In this document: piece after piece, positions 27,133-37,377 of the stretch
Position numbering within the stretch: position 1 is the stretch's first letter
Layout: every line of letters starts with the position of its first letter
Assembly (NCBI GenBank): GCA_910587075.1
Contig: CAJUKE010000017.1
Span: 1 to 62,222 of the forward strand
Reading direction: 5' to 3'
DNA: 62,222 bases
DNA from: an uncultured Muribaculaceae bacterium
GTDB lineage: Bacteria; Bacteroidota; Bacteroidia; Bacteroidales; Muribaculaceae
Translations under genes and position numbers: made by a program
Notes under the pieces: generated by a model
What the model was told of the DNA's origin: nothing
What the model saw: the letters and a program-made list of their open reading frames with translations, nothing else
Database searches by the model: none

Positions 27133-30100
27133 TCAGAATGAGAGATTGAGGCCGAAAATGAACGAGCGGCTGCGGGGATAGGCGCCGAAGTCGACACCGG
27201 GGGTGAGGTTGTTACCCTTGGTTGACACCTCGGGGTCGAAGCCGGAGTATTTAGTGGCCACGAAGAGGTTCGAGCCGGTGAAATAGAAGCGGAGCTTGTC
27301 GATGTGGATTTTGCGGGTGAGCGCCCGGGGGATGGTGTAGCCGAGGGTGAGGGTGCTCAGGCGCAGGTAGGAGGCATCCTCAACGGCCCAGGAGTGGATG
27401 TAGGCGTCGCCCTGCTCGGTGTCGTTGATCGAGGCGGTGGTCTTCCCGGCATTCACCGCCGCGAGGGTCTCGGGATCGGTGATGAGGTTGCCCTGGGCGT
27501 CGATCGTCATCCATCGGTGCGAGCTGTCCATAACGGCCAGCACGTTATAGTTGGTCTTGCCTGCCTGCGAGTTGGTGAGCTTGGTGGCGTTGAGCACCTT
27601 TCCGCCGACGCTGAAGGTGAAGAACACCGAAGCGTCGAAGTCGCGCCAGGTGAAGCTGTTGTTGAAGCCTCCGAAGAATGTCGGGTTTGCGTTGCCGATC
27701 ACGGTCTTGTCGTCAGCGTCGATCACGCCGTCGCGGTTTACGTCCTCGAACTTCCAATGGCCCGGCTGCACGTCGCCGTTGTAATTGGGCACCGGGAGCC
27801 CCTCCTTGAGGGTATAGGTTTTGGTCGCGGCGTCGTAGTCGAAATCGCTCACCTGGTAGAGGCCCACCGTCTTATATCCGTAGAACTGGCCCAGGGGGGA
27901 GCCGACGGCGATCTTGTGAGTCTTGTCGTTGTAGCCGAACGATGCCTCTTCGAGGAAGTAGTCCTCGCCCGAGAGGGCGTCGATGCGGTTGCGGTACACC
28001 GAGAAGTTGAGGCTCGTTGACCAGTGGAAGTCGCGGGTAACGATGTTCACCGTGTTGATCGAGAGGTCGAGACCGCGGTTGGAGGTCTTGCCCACGTTGC
28101 GGAGCATGTTCTTGAAGCCCGACGAGGTCGGCACGCGGGTGTTCAGCAGCAGGTTCGACGAGCGGTTGTAGAAGAACTCCGGGGCGATGGTGACGCGCTG
28201 GTTGAGGAAGCCGAAGTCGAGGCCGATGTTGAGGGTCGCGTTCGACTCCCACTTGAGGTCCTTGTCGGGGATGGCGTACTGGGCGTAGCCGGGGAGCCAG
28301 CTGTCGCCCGAGGGGTAGCCTACGGAGGTGAGCAGGTCGAGGGAGCGGTAACTGGCCACGCGGTTGTTGCCCGCCAGGCCGTAGCCCACGCGGAGCTTGA
28401 GGTCGCTGAACACCCCGAGGCGCTCGATGAACTTCTCCTGGCTCAGGCGCCAGGCGGCTGATACCGAGGGGAAGTAGCCCCACTTGTTGCGCTTGCTGAA
28501 CTTCGAGGAGCCGTCGGCGCGTAGGGTCGCGGTGAAGAGGTATTTGTCGCCGACGTTGTAGTTTACGCGGCCGAAGAAGGAGAGAATCTTGTTGTCGTAG
28601 TTCACGTTGGAGGTAACGGACTCGGGGGTGCCCAGCGAGGTGTCGGCCGAGCCGATGTCGTTGTTGGGGTAGTTCTTCACCAGGGCGCGCATCCAACGCG
28701 CGCGGTTGTCGACCCACTCCTGGCCAAGCATCACGGTGAGCTTGTGGAACTTATGGCGATTATTATAGGTCAGTACGTTGGAGGTCTGGAACTGCATGCT
28801 CTCGCTGTACTGGTTGGAGCTCTGGATGCTGGAGCGCTTGCCTATCACCGACTTCTCGCCGTAGAATTCCTCGCGGCGGTCGAGTTGGAAGCGGAAGCCT
28901 GTGGAGTTGCGGAAAGTGAAGTACTTGTTGAAGGTAATCGTGGCGCCCCCGTTTACCAGTATATTGCGTATGAGGCGCTCGCGCTTCTCCTCATTGGCCG
29001 AAATGATGGGGCTCTGCATCGGGTTCTGGTCATCGTCCTCCAGCATATCGTTGCCGGTAAGCAGGCTGTTGTCGTTGCCGTAGATGCCGGCCGTCGGGCG
29101 ATACTGGAGAATGTGCTCCATCTTGTTGAAGCGGGTTGTCTGGTCAGAGGTACCCATACCCCACACCTTCTGCTCGGTGTATGTAGCCTTAGCGTTGAAC
29201 GACAGCCACTTGCCATTGTTCTGCTGTGCCGACAGCGACACTGTGTGCTTGTCGGTACCGCTGAGTATCATCGAGCCCTCGTCGCTGTTGTAGGTGTAAT
29301 TAAAGGTGTATTTGAGGTCCTTGTTGCCGCCGTTGATGCCGACGTGGTAGTTCTGGGTCACCGCGTTGCGCCCCAGGGCCTCCTCCTGCCAGTCGATGCC
29401 CGGACGGTCGGCATAGTTGCTGGCGATGTCGACAAACGAGCCGTAGCGGTTCTGGAACCCCTTCACGCCCTCCTCGCCTTTGAAGGCCAGCGAGCGCTCG
29501 TAGTCGAGCAGCAGGAATTCCTGCACGCTGAGCACATCGAGCTTGCGCGACACCTTCCGGAAACCGGCGTAGGCGTCGAAGTTGATCTGCATCTTGGCGT
29601 CGTCGCTCCCGCGGCGGGTGGTAACCACCACTACGCCGTTGGCGCCGCGGGCGCCGTAGATGGCGGTGGCCGAAGCGTCCTTAAGCACGTCGATGGTTTC
29701 GATTTCCGAAGCGGTGATCCCCGCCAGGCCATCCTCCGAGGGGAAGCCGTCGATCACATACAGGGGCTCGTTGCTCTGGGTGATCGAGATGCCGCCGCGC
29801 ACCTTCACCGAGAGCTCGGCCCCCGGCTCGCCGTCGACGGTGGTGATCTGCACGCCAGCGGCCTTGCCCGCCAGGGCCTGCAGGGGGTCGGAGGTGGGCA
29901 CGGTCTCAAGTTCCTGTCCCTTGACCGACACCACCGATCCGGTGAGGTCGCTTCGGCGGGTGGTGCCGTAGCCAACGACCACCACCTCGTCGAGCACATT
30001 GTTGTCGGGGTTGAGGGTGACGTCGAGCGTCGGGCGCCCATCGACCTTCACCTCAAGGGGCATCATGCCGACGTAGGAGAACAGAAGCGCCGACTTCTTG

Positions 30101-30303
30101 CCGTCGGGCACGTCGATGGTATAGCGGCCGTCGACATCGGTGATGACACCCACGGTCTTGCTCCCTTTGAGCCTGACCGAGCCGCCGATCACCTCCATGC
30201 CGTCGCTGTCCTTGACAACGCCGGTTACCTTGAAGGCGTAGGCCGACAGCGGCACGCCCAGGCTTAAGGCGAAAGATAGAATACTTGTCAGAATTGTTTT
30301 CAT
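27133..30303 (-). CDS. susC-like: SusC/RagA family TonB-dependent outer-membrane transporter
   Basis: A 1056-aa protein. A signal peptide is followed by a carboxypeptidase-regulatory-like domain (about 25-105), then the plug with DEVVVVGYGTTRRSDLTGSV and ATAIYGARGANGVVVVTTRR. A 22-strand barrel ends in the aromatic FIFGLNLSF. It imports oligosaccharides across the outer membrane using TonB energy. The N-terminal extra domain is usual for this class; no anti-sigma-interacting STN domain is evident, which fits control by the HTCS rather than by an ECF sigma factor. First gene of the SusC-SusD-sulfatase unit, divergent from the HTCS. Confidence 0.96.
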   Translation of the reverse strand: MKTILTSILSFALSLGVPLSAYAFKVTGVVKDSDGMEVIGGSVRLKGSKTVGVITDVDGRYTIDVPDGKKSALLFSYVGMMPLEVKVDGRPTLDVTLNPDNNVLDEVVVVGYGTTRRSDLTGSVVSVKGQELETVPTSDPLQALAGKAAGVQITTVDGEPGAELSVKVRGGISITQSNEPLYVIDGFPSEDGLAGITASEIETIDVLKDASATAIYGARGANGVVVVTTRRGSDDAKMQINFDAYAGFRKVSRKLDVLSVQEFLLLDYERSLAFKGEEGVKGFQNRYGSFVDIASNYADRPGIDWQEEALGRNAVTQNYHVGINGGNKDLKYTFNYTYNSDEGSMILSGTDKHTVSLSAQQNNGKWLSFNAKATYTEQKVWGMGTSDQTTRFNKMEHILQYRPTAGIYGNDNSLLTGNDMLEDDDQNPMQSPIISANEEKRERLIRNILVNGGATITFNKYFTFRNSTGFRFQLDRREEFYGEKSVIGKRSSIQSSNQYSESMQFQTSNVLTYNNRHKFHKLTVMLGQEWVDNRARWMRALVKNYPNNDIGSADTSLGTPESVTSNVNYDNKILSFFGRVNYNVGDKYLFTATLRADGSSKFSKRNKWGYFPSVSAAWRLSQEKFIERLGVFSDLKLRVGYGLAGNNRVASYRSLDLLTSVGYPSGDSWLPGYAQYAIPDKDLKWESNATLNIGLDFGFLNQRVTIAPEFFYNRSSNLLLNTRVPTSSGFKNMLRNVGKTSNRGLDLSINTVNIVTRDFHWSTSLNFSVYRNRIDALSGEDYFLEEASFGYNDKTHKIAVGSPLGQFYGYKTVGLYQVSDFDYDAATKTYTLKEGLPVPNYNGDVQPGHWKFEDVNRDGVIDADDKTVIGNANPTFFGGFNNSFTWRDFDASVFFTFSVGGKVLNATKLTNSQAGKTNYNVLAVMDSSHRWMTIDAQGNLITDPETLAAVNAGKTTASINDTEQGDAYIHSWAVEDASYLRLSTLTLGYTIPRALTRKIHIDKLRFYFTGSNLFVATKYSGFDPEVSTKGNNLTPGVDFGAYPRSRSFIFGLNLSF

Positions 30304-30377
30304 GGTTAATATCGCGATTGGTCGTTATGATTGACTACTTAATTTCAGCATCCTCTGCCGGGTACTGATTCACAACG

Positions 30378-30385
30378 CGAAGTTA
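30378..30385 (-). promoter_or_regulatory. -7 element candidate for the SusC operon
   Basis: The minus strand reads TAACTTCG, the same -7 variant found upstream of several genes here (51781, 55011). It lies 75 bases before the SusC ATG. The -33 region is weak, as expected for a promoter that depends on an activator such as the divergent HTCS. Confidence 0.5.
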
Positions 30386-30509
30386 AGGCTTATATTATGA
30401 CCGCTTAATCACCCTCGCGTTAAAAAAGTTGGATAAGCGAGCGGGGGCGTTTGATATTGTTCCGCCGACGTTCAAATATGTCCAAAACCACCCTCGGGAG
30501 CCCTGAATG

Positions 30510-30541
30510 TTTGCTAATTACAATTTTTGGGCCTAATTTTG
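30510..30541 (+). promoter_or_regulatory. Promoter of the hybrid two-component regulator
   Basis: TTTG (30510-30513), a 20-base spacer and TAATTTTG (30534-30541) match the Bacteroidetes primary sigma consensus at every fixed position. The ATG follows at 30561, so the leader is about 13 bases. The near-perfect match suggests constitutive expression of the sensor. Confidence 0.75.
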
Positions 30542-30560
30542 TATTGTCTATCGTAATGCC

Positions 30561-33500
30561 ATGAAACGTAAACGCGCATACACCATAATCACATTGCTTG
30601 CCCTGACGCTCGCCTGGGTGGCCCGCGGCGCTGAGCCGTGGGTTTCGTTCCGCCACGTCGGTATCGAGCAGGGGCTCTCCCACTCTACCGTGCCATCGAT
30701 CGCCCAGGACAGCCTGGGATACATATGGGTCGCCACCCAGGACGGTCTCAACCGCTACGACGGCCACTCGTTCAAAATCTACCGCAACGACCGGGATAAT
30801 GACAGCTCGCTCCCCGACAACGTGGTCAAGCGGGTGATATGCGACCCCGCCGGTAACCTTTGGATTGTATGCGCCGGCACTCTCGTGCGCTACGATCGCC
30901 GCCTCGACTCCTTCGAGTCGAATCCCCTGCCCGAGGGTGACCACTCGGAACTCAACCTGGCCGTGCCCCTCGACTCCGGGGCGATGCTCCTGGGCACCTC
31001 GGAGGGGCTCTACCGCTTCGACATCGCGGAGCGCCGCTACTCCCCGCTGATCACCGACATCACGGTGAACGCCCTGGCCGCGGCTGGCGGTTACTACTTC
31101 ATAGGTAATAGAAACGGCTGCTACCGGCTCAAAGCCGGGAGCCGGAAGCCCGAGCGGCTCCCGGGAGTATCCACCCCCGTAAACGCACTCTACAACGACG
31201 GACGCGAGATTTGGATCGCCACCGAGGGGGAAGGGGTATGGCGCCACAACCTCTCGACCGGGAAAACCTCGAAGCTCGACATACCACTGCGCTCGGCCTT
31301 CGTGCGAGCACTCTGCAAGGACTACGACGGGCGGCTATGGATAGGCACCATCAACGGGCTAATCGTCTACGACCCGGCGGAAGGCTCAACCAGGACTTTC
31401 ACCACCGAGCACTACACCACCGGGGCCACTCCCCTGTCGCACTCCTCGATACGCAGTATCTTCGCCGACAGGCACGGAGGCATATGGATCGGCACCTGGT
31501 TCGGGGGCCTCAACTACTGCCACCCGCTCCAGAACCGCTTCCGCCACATAGGCACACCCCCTCTGAACGACAAGGTCGTATCATGCATAATTCCCGACGG
31601 CGACATAATTTACATAGGCACCAACGGCGGGGGGCTCAACATTTACGACCGCCTGACCGACCGCGTGAGGTTCATAACACTCGACGACGGACTCGCGTCG
31701 ACCGACGTCAAGGCCGTCTACGCCGACAAGGCCAAGGGGCTGCTTTACGTCGGCACCCATCTGGGCGGACTGTCGGTTTTCGACCTGCGCTCCCACCGCC
31801 TCATACGCCGGCTTCCGCAACCGCAGAGGGTGTACTCGCTGCTCCCGGCCCGCGACGGCAGGCTGTGGGTGGGCACCCTGGCCGGACTTTACCGCTATGA
31901 TCCGGCTACGGTGACCATCGAGAACATTAACTCGCCATTCAGCAACGTCACTGACATTTACCGCGATTCGCGGGGGAGGCTATGGCTCTCGGGCGAGCAC
32001 GGCGTGGCCCTCTTCAACGAAGGCCCCGGCGCGGAACTGTCGAGGATCCCCCTGCCGGAAAACCTCGCGGAACTCACCGCGAGTTACATCTATAACGTCT
32101 ACGAATCGCCCGCCGACGGCAACCTGTACCTCTCGTCGCGCCGCGGGCTCTGGGCTTTGAACCCCGACCTGAAGCTGCTGGGCCACTACACAACCGCCGA
32201 CGGTCTGCCGAACGACATCGTGCTCGGAGCGGTAGCCGACAACAACGGCGACCTCTGGCTGAGCACCAACGGCGGACTCTCGGAGTTCGACCCTGAAAAC
32301 AAGGCATTCCGCAACTACGGCCTGACCGACTACCAGGGGGTGCGCCAGTTCAACGCCAAGGCGATAGCCCGCCTGGACAACAGCCGGATGTGGTTCGGCG
32401 GAGTCGGCGGAATCATCACCTTCGCGCCCGACCGGATCAACGCCGACACCATCTCGGCCCGACCCCTGGTCAACGGCATCCGCGTGTTCGGCTCCCCGGT
32501 GACCCCGGGCGACGGCAGCGGGGTGCTCGCCTCCACGGTGGAAACCGGCAAGAAGGTGCTTCTGCATCCGGGGCAGTCGATGGTGACGTTCGACTTCGCG
32601 TCACTGAACTTCCACAACAACGGCCACAACTCGTTCCGCTACAGGATGGACGGGCTCGACAAGGGGTGGATCGACGCCGGGAGCGAGCGATCGGCCACCT
32701 ACCGCAACATACCTCCGGGGGTGTATCGCTTCGAAGTGCAGTCGTCAAACAGCGACAACCTCTGGAGCGACGCCCAGTCGGTCGAGGTGCGCGTGCTCCC
32801 CTACTGGTACCAGCGCTGGTGGGTGCAGCTTATCGGACTGATTATCATCGGGGTGGTGATATGGTCGTTCGTGCGCCGCTTCACCCTGCGCCGCCTCGAC
32901 GAGCAGCACCGCGAATATGAGAAACGCGACTATGAGCGCCGCCAGGAGCTCAACGACATGAAGGTCAACTTCTTCGTGAACATGTCGCACGAGCTGCGCA
33001 CCCCCCTCACCCTCATCCTCCTCCCGGCCACCGAGCTTATCGAGCAGAAACGCAGCGAGCCGAAAGTGCTCGACAAGCTGCGCACCATACACAGCAACAC
33101 CCTGCGCATCCTCAACATTATCAACCAGATTCTCGACTACCAGCGAGCCGAAAACGGGATGTTCCCCCTGCGGGTGCGCCCGGTCGATGTCAACGGATTC
33201 CTCGCCGGGGAGCTGCGCAACTACAACGCCCGGGCCACGCACGACAACATCGACTGCCGCCTCGACTCAACCGTGGGCGACGAGCGACTCCCCCTCGACC
33301 CCACATACCTGTCGATTATCATAGGCAACCTGCTGTCAAACGCCTTCAAACACACTCCCGCCGGGAAATCGGTGAAGCTGTCGGCTCGGCTTACCGACGA
33401 CGGCAAATCGCTCGAAATCAAGGTGAGCGACACCGGCTACGGCATAGATCCGGCCAAGATGCCCCACATCTTCGACCGCTTCTACAAAGTCGAGGAGAAC

Positions 33501-34529
33501 AGCTACGGCAGCGGCATAGGGCTCTCGCTGGTAAAACGCCTGGTGACGCTCCACCACGGTTCCATCTCGGTGGAGAGCGTCCCCGACCAGGGCACAAGCT
33601 TCACCATAACGCTCCCCGCCGTGGAAGGTGCCTACTCCCCCGACGAGAGGGTTGCGGCCGACGAGGCTGAAACCCAGCCCCTCCAGCTCCACTATCTCCC
33701 CGGCGACGGCGAGGAGGCCGCTCCCGACACAGCCGACACTGAGGCGGCTCCGGCCCCCGACGGCGAGGAGGGCGCCGAGCGCCCCTCCGTCATGCTGGTC
33801 GACGACAACGAGACGATTCTCAAATATATGAGCGAGGCCCTCGCGCCCCTCTACCGGGTGATTCTTGCCCGCGACGGAGCTGAGGCGCTCCACCTGCTTG
33901 AGGAGCAGCTACCCGACATGGTGATCACCGACGTGATGATGCCCCGCACCGACGGCATTCAGCTCTGCCGGGCCATAAAGCGCAACATACGCACCTCGCA
34001 CATACCCGTGATGATGCTATCGGCCAAATCCGACGTGCGCGACCAGCTCGACGCGATGAAGGTCGGGGCCGACGACTATCTGCCAAAACCGTTCTCAATG
34101 CCGCTGCTGCTGGCGAAGATAGCCAACCGGTTCCGCACCCGCGCCAGCGCCATCAAGTTCTACGCCGACACCCCGGGGCTCGAACCGGTGACCATGGCCA
34201 TGAACCCCCTCGACGAGGAGTTCCTCACCAACGCCATAAAGATGGTGGAGCAGCATATGGACGACTCGGAATTTACCACCGACGGCTTCGCCCGCGCGAT
34301 GCTTATGAGCCGCTCAAACCTCCATGTAAAGCTCAAGGCCCTCACCGGCGAGTCGGCCAACGAATTCATACGCCGCATACGCATGAACCGCGCCCTCGAA
34401 CTGCTAAAATCGGGGCGCTACACGGTGTCGGAGGTGAGCGCGATGGTGGGCTACAGCACTCCGTCGTATTTCTCCACCAGTTTTAAGAAATTCTTTGGCT
34501 CACAGCCCTCTGACCACATCAAGAGCTGA
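30561..34529 (+). CDS. Hybrid two-component system (HTCS) sensor/AraC regulator
   Basis: A 1322-aa single-polypeptide sensor-regulator. A signal peptide (1-24) is followed by two periplasmic Reg_prop beta-propellers, with repeats such as GYIWVATQDGLNRYDG and GGIWIGTWFGGLNY. Next come a Y_Y_Y domain (about 690-750), a membrane segment at about 755-775 and the histidine kinase (H-box MSHELRTPL, His810; ATP-binding DTGYGIDP and GSGIGLSLVK). The receiver domain has phospho-acceptor Asp1124 in VITDVMMPR, and the C-terminal AraC DNA-binding domain ends GYSTPSYFSTSFKKFFGSQP. All key residues are present. HTCS proteins bind periplasmic oligosaccharides and activate the adjacent PUL. A linker of about 45 residues before the receiver is acidic. 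Confidence 0.96.
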   Translation: MKRKRAYTIITLLALTLAWVARGAEPWVSFRHVGIEQGLSHSTVPSIAQDSLGYIWVATQDGLNRYDGHSFKIYRNDRDNDSSLPDNVVKRVICDPAGNLWIVCAGTLVRYDRRLDSFESNPLPEGDHSELNLAVPLDSGAMLLGTSEGLYRFDIAERRYSPLITDITVNALAAAGGYYFIGNRNGCYRLKAGSRKPERLPGVSTPVNALYNDGREIWIATEGEGVWRHNLSTGKTSKLDIPLRSAFVRALCKDYDGRLWIGTINGLIVYDPAEGSTRTFTTEHYTTGATPLSHSSIRSIFADRHGGIWIGTWFGGLNYCHPLQNRFRHIGTPPLNDKVVSCIIPDGDIIYIGTNGGGLNIYDRLTDRVRFITLDDGLASTDVKAVYADKAKGLLYVGTHLGGLSVFDLRSHRLIRRLPQPQRVYSLLPARDGRLWVGTLAGLYRYDPATVTIENINSPFSNVTDIYRDSRGRLWLSGEHGVALFNEGPGAELSRIPLPENLAELTASYIYNVYESPADGNLYLSSRRGLWALNPDLKLLGHYTTADGLPNDIVLGAVADNNGDLWLSTNGGLSEFDPENKAFRNYGLTDYQGVRQFNAKAIARLDNSRMWFGGVGGIITFAPDRINADTISARPLVNGIRVFGSPVTPGDGSGVLASTVETGKKVLLHPGQSMVTFDFASLNFHNNGHNSFRYRMDGLDKGWIDAGSERSATYRNIPPGVYRFEVQSSNSDNLWSDAQSVEVRVLPYWYQRWWVQLIGLIIIGVVIWSFVRRFTLRRLDEQHREYEKRDYERRQELNDMKVNFFVNMSHELRTPLTLILLPATELIEQKRSEPKVLDKLRTIHSNTLRILNIINQILDYQRAENGMFPLRVRPVDVNGFLAGELRNYNARATHDNIDCRLDSTVGDERLPLDPTYLSIIIGNLLSNAFKHTPAGKSVKLSARLTDDGKSLEIKVSDTGYGIDPAKMPHIFDRFYKVEENSYGSGIGLSLVKRLVTLHHGSISVESVPDQGTSFTITLPAVEGAYSPDERVAADEAETQPLQLHYLPGDGEEAAPDTADTEAAPAPDGEEGAERPSVMLVDDNETILKYMSEALAPLYRVILARDGAEALHLLEEQLPDMVITDVMMPRTDGIQLCRAIKRNIRTSHIPVMMLSAKSDVRDQLDAMKVGADDYLPKPFSMPLLLAKIANRFRTRASAIKFYADTPGLEPVTMAMNPLDEEFLTNAIKMVEQHMDDSEFTTDGFARAMLMSRSNLHVKLKALTGESANEFIRRIRMNRALELLKSGRYTVSEVSAMVGYSTPSYFSTSFKKFFGSQPSDHIKS

Positions 34530-34570
34530 CGCTGCGCGCATTTTCAAACCACTTTCGGACAAAAACAAAC

Positions 34571-34588
34571 GTCGGCCTGCCGACTTTT
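34571..34588 (+). terminator. Intrinsic terminator candidate after the HTCS
   Basis: A short stem GTCGG/CCGAC with loop CCTG is followed directly by TTTT, 42 bases after the HTCS stop codon. Confidence 0.5.
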
Positions 34589-34601
34589 GAAACCTAATGG
34601 A

Positions 34602-34629
34602 CAGACCCGCCTGACCCCAGGCGGGTCTG
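34602..34629. terminator. Perfect 12-bp stem hairpin
   Basis: CAGACCCGCCTG pairs perfectly with CAGGCGGGTCTG across the loop ACCC. No T-run follows. It may be a second barrier to read-through from the HTCS, or a leader structure. TAACTTCG at 34635-34642 follows at once and may be the -7 box of the next gene. Confidence 0.55.
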
Positions 34630-34727
34630 ATTCGTAACTTCGCGGTGTGAGGGAAACCATGGAAAACGCGCCCCCCGCACACCGTCATCACAAACATACC
34701 GAAAGATATAATCTAAGATAAAGACCA

Positions 34728-36128
34728 ATGAAAAAACTTTTACTCACTCTTTCCTGCGCCGCGGCTATCTGCCCGGCTTTCGCCCAGGATGCCGAGACTA
34801 TCGTTACCGACGAGGCTACCGGCATCGTCACCATCACCGACGACTTCATTGCCGGTTCGGCTAACATCATAAGCTCAAAAGCCACGGCTACCGCGCCCTC
34901 CAAGGCGTGGACTCTCGCGGAGAACGGCGCGGTGAGCTATACCGCGTTCCGTTCCAACTTCACAAATAACAATGGGACCGAGTATTTCCAGATTATGAAG
35001 GCTGAGGGTGCTTATTTATCCTTCACTCTTGCAGGATACGACTGCCAGAAATTCACCATCCAATCCAGCGGTAGCGGCAAGGGTGGTCGTTTCTACTGCT
35101 ATGCGGGCGAGGCTACCGAAGCGTTCGCCACTATCGACATCACCAACAAGAACGCCACCGGCGACATAGAGGTGGAAATCCCCGCAGAACTCCGCGCCGC
35201 CGGCACTGAATACCGCGTGGTTAACGCTTTCAGCGAAGCGGACAACGCGTTCCCCTACCGCATGCAGCTCACCGGCATAACCTACACCTGCACCCCCAAG
35301 AAAGTTGAGCAGTGGGCGGCTCCCGTATGCGATATAAAAGGTGGCAGCTACCTGCTCGCCGGCCAGGTGATCCGCTTCACCTGCGAGGAGGGTGGCAGCA
35401 TCACCGCCGCCGCCAATTACAAGGATGCCGATAATGTAGCTCAGAAGGTCGACCTCGTCGACGGCGTGTTCACCGTGCCCGAAGGGCTTAAAAACGGCAC
35501 TGCCATCAAGATTGCCGCTTCCGTAAAGGGCAACGGGAAGGATAAATCGGAGGTTCTCACCCTCAGTTTCGTCGTTACCAACGGCACCAACCTCATCATC
35601 GCCGACAAGCGCTTCACCAGCGTTACCGTCAGCAACAACGACGTGATCGTAGGCTACGACCTCAATATCGTGAACTTCGGCGTAACCAACACCTCCGTAT
35701 TCGTGGTGGCCACCGTATACGACGCGGAAGGGAAAGAGGTGAAGAGCGCCGAAAAGGAAATCAAGCCGGAGGATGTGCCCGCCGCTTTCGCCGAAGAGAC
35801 TGCCGAAATCACCCCCGTAGTACCCGTCAAAGTCACCGGCGACATCATGGTCGACTACCTCGAAAAGGGCAACTACACCGTGAAGACCCAGGTGAAAATC
35901 GGCACCAGCGGCAAACTCCAGGACCTCCTCCCCGCCGAAGGGCTTTCGGAAAGCAACCTCGCGTTCGAAATCCCCAACTCTATCCCCACAGCGATCACAA
36001 CCATCACCAACGACAACTCGACAGCTTCCATATACTATAACCTCGACGGCGTTCGCGTCAACCCCGAAAAGGGTATGGGCGTGCTGATCGAAGTAAAAGG
36101 CACACAGGTACAAAAGATTGTTTTATAA
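34728..36128 (+). CDS. Secreted beta-rich protein of unknown function with C-terminal sorting-like motif
   Basis: 466 aa with a signal peptide cut after PAFAQ (about residue 20). An N-terminal beta-domain covers about 25-200. Ig-like or chitobiase/beta-hexosaminidase-C-like repeats follow (WAAPVCDIKGGSYLLAGQVI, about 205-290), then a further Ig-like domain with paired strands. The end, YYNLDGVRVNPEKGMGVLIE then a short basic tail KIVL, is the pattern common at the C-terminus of Bacteroidales secreted proteins and resembles type IX sorting signals. No catalytic residues are recognisable. It may bind carbohydrate or cell wall and could belong to the PUL, since it follows the regulator. Confidence 0.6.
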   Translation: MKKLLLTLSCAAAICPAFAQDAETIVTDEATGIVTITDDFIAGSANIISSKATATAPSKAWTLAENGAVSYTAFRSNFTNNNGTEYFQIMKAEGAYLSFTLAGYDCQKFTIQSSGSGKGGRFYCYAGEATEAFATIDITNKNATGDIEVEIPAELRAAGTEYRVVNAFSEADNAFPYRMQLTGITYTCTPKKVEQWAAPVCDIKGGSYLLAGQVIRFTCEEGGSITAAANYKDADNVAQKVDLVDGVFTVPEGLKNGTAIKIAASVKGNGKDKSEVLTLSFVVTNGTNLIIADKRFTSVTVSNNDVIVGYDLNIVNFGVTNTSVFVVATVYDAEGKEVKSAEKEIKPEDVPAAFAEETAEITPVVPVKVTGDIMVDYLEKGNYTVKTQVKIGTSGKLQDLLPAEGLSESNLAFEIPNSIPTAITTITNDNSTASIYYNLDGVRVNPEKGMGVLIEVKGTQVQKIVL

Positions 36129-36231
36129 GCCAACGCGCACCCGCTCGTTTCCGCCCGGCCGGCCCAGGTTCGCAGACCGGCTCCGGGCGGAAACCGGGAG
36201 CGTTAACCCAAAGCGGATGGAATTAACCAAA

Positions 36232-37377
36232 ATGAGATTATTCTCCATAACTACAGCTGCTGTTTTAGCGCTGGCGGCGACATCATGCGGCGATTCGGGC
36301 CGCGTGATGTTCGTTGTTTCCAACCCTTCGGACTTCGGGCGCCGCGAAATCGCGCAAGTGCCTGTCGGCGACCTGCGCGTCGACCACCCCTTCAGAGTTC
36401 TTGACGCGGAAGGTAGGGAAATACCCTACCAGATCAGTTCCGACTCCCTGCTGCTGGTCGATGTTGACCTGGCGGCTGCTGCCGCTGACACCTTCTACGT
36501 CGAGGCGGGGGTGCCGACCGTCAAGGCCGACACGCTCGCGTGCGGCGCTTTCTACCCCGAGCGCATCGACGATTTCGCCTGGGAGAACGACCGAGCCGCC
36601 TACCGCGCCTACGGCCCCGCCCTTGAGGCCAAGGGGCAGCATGCCTACGGCTACGACGTATGGACCAAGTCGGTCGAGCGCCCGGTGGTGGCCGAGCGAT
36701 ACCGCAAGCATCTGTCGAGCCCCGTGTCGTACCACGAGGACCACGGCGACGGGATGGACGTCTACAACGTCGGCCCGACGCTCGGAGGGGGCGCCCTCGC
36801 CCTGGTTGACTCCGCGGGGACCATAATGTACCCCCGCAGCTTCGCCTCCTACGAGATTCTCGACAACGGGCCGCTGCGCTTCGCCGTAAAGCTCACTTAC
36901 AAGCCGACGGTGGTCGAGGGTGACACCGTGGTCGAGGAGCGAGTGATCACCCTCGACGCGCACTCCGACCTCAACCGCGCCCGGGTGCGGTTCCGGGGGC
37001 TCAGCCACGCCGCCCCCGTGGCAGCCGGCATCGTGGTGCACGATGCGAACCCGCTCGCCTACTCCGTTGACAGCGTCTCCAAAACCCTCACCTATGCCGA
37101 CCTCACCGATAACCCCGCGGCCGGAAACGGCACTATATGGCTCGGGCTCGCCGCGCCTGAGGCCGAATCGCTCGGCTATACACCCCTACCCTCTCCCGCG
37201 GGCGACGCCATCGGGCACGTTCTGGCCCGGGGCTCAATCGAGCCAGGCGAGAGCTTTACCTACCACTGGGGCTCCGGATGGTCGAAAGGCTTCGTGGCCG
37301 ACTCAGCGACCTGGCGGGGACTCGTTGACCGTGCGGCGGCCTCTATTGCCAACCCGCTGCGAATCACTATTGAATGA
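36232..37377 (+). CDS. DUF4861 family lipoprotein
   Basis: I chose ATG 36232 because it starts a lipoprotein signal directly (MRLFSITTAAVLALAATSCG, Cys19). An ATG at 36217 would add five residues. The body matches DUF4861 in layout: an Ig-like N-terminus (VSNPSDFGRREIAQVPV), then a long beta-sandwich with DDFAWENDRAAYRAYGP, DYHEDHGDGMDVYNVG-like VSYHEDHGDGMDVYNVG and a C-terminal HYWGSGW-like YHWGSGWSKG. DUF4861 genes are often found near uronic-acid lyase and GH88/GH105 genes, but the activity is not established to my knowledge. It overlaps the next gene by 4 bases. Confidence 0.78.
   Translation: MRLFSITTAAVLALAATSCGDSGRVMFVVSNPSDFGRREIAQVPVGDLRVDHPFRVLDAEGREIPYQISSDSLLLVDVDLAAAAADTFYVEAGVPTVKADTLACGAFYPERIDDFAWENDRAAYRAYGPALEAKGQHAYGYDVWTKSVERPVVAERYRKHLSSPVSYHEDHGDGMDVYNVGPTLGGGALALVDSAGTIMYPRSFASYEILDNGPLRFAVKLTYKPTVVEGDTVVEERVITLDAHSDLNRARVRFRGLSHAAPVAAGIVVHDANPLAYSVDSVSKTLTYADLTDNPAAGNGTIWLGLAAPEAESLGYTPLPSPAGDAIGHVLARGSIEPGESFTYHWGSGWSKGFVADSATWRGLVDRAAASIANPLRITIE

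Noticed and set aside
30420..31247. 275-codon minus-strand frame at the HTCS start
   Set aside because: Antisense to the signal peptide and propeller repeats of the HTCS.
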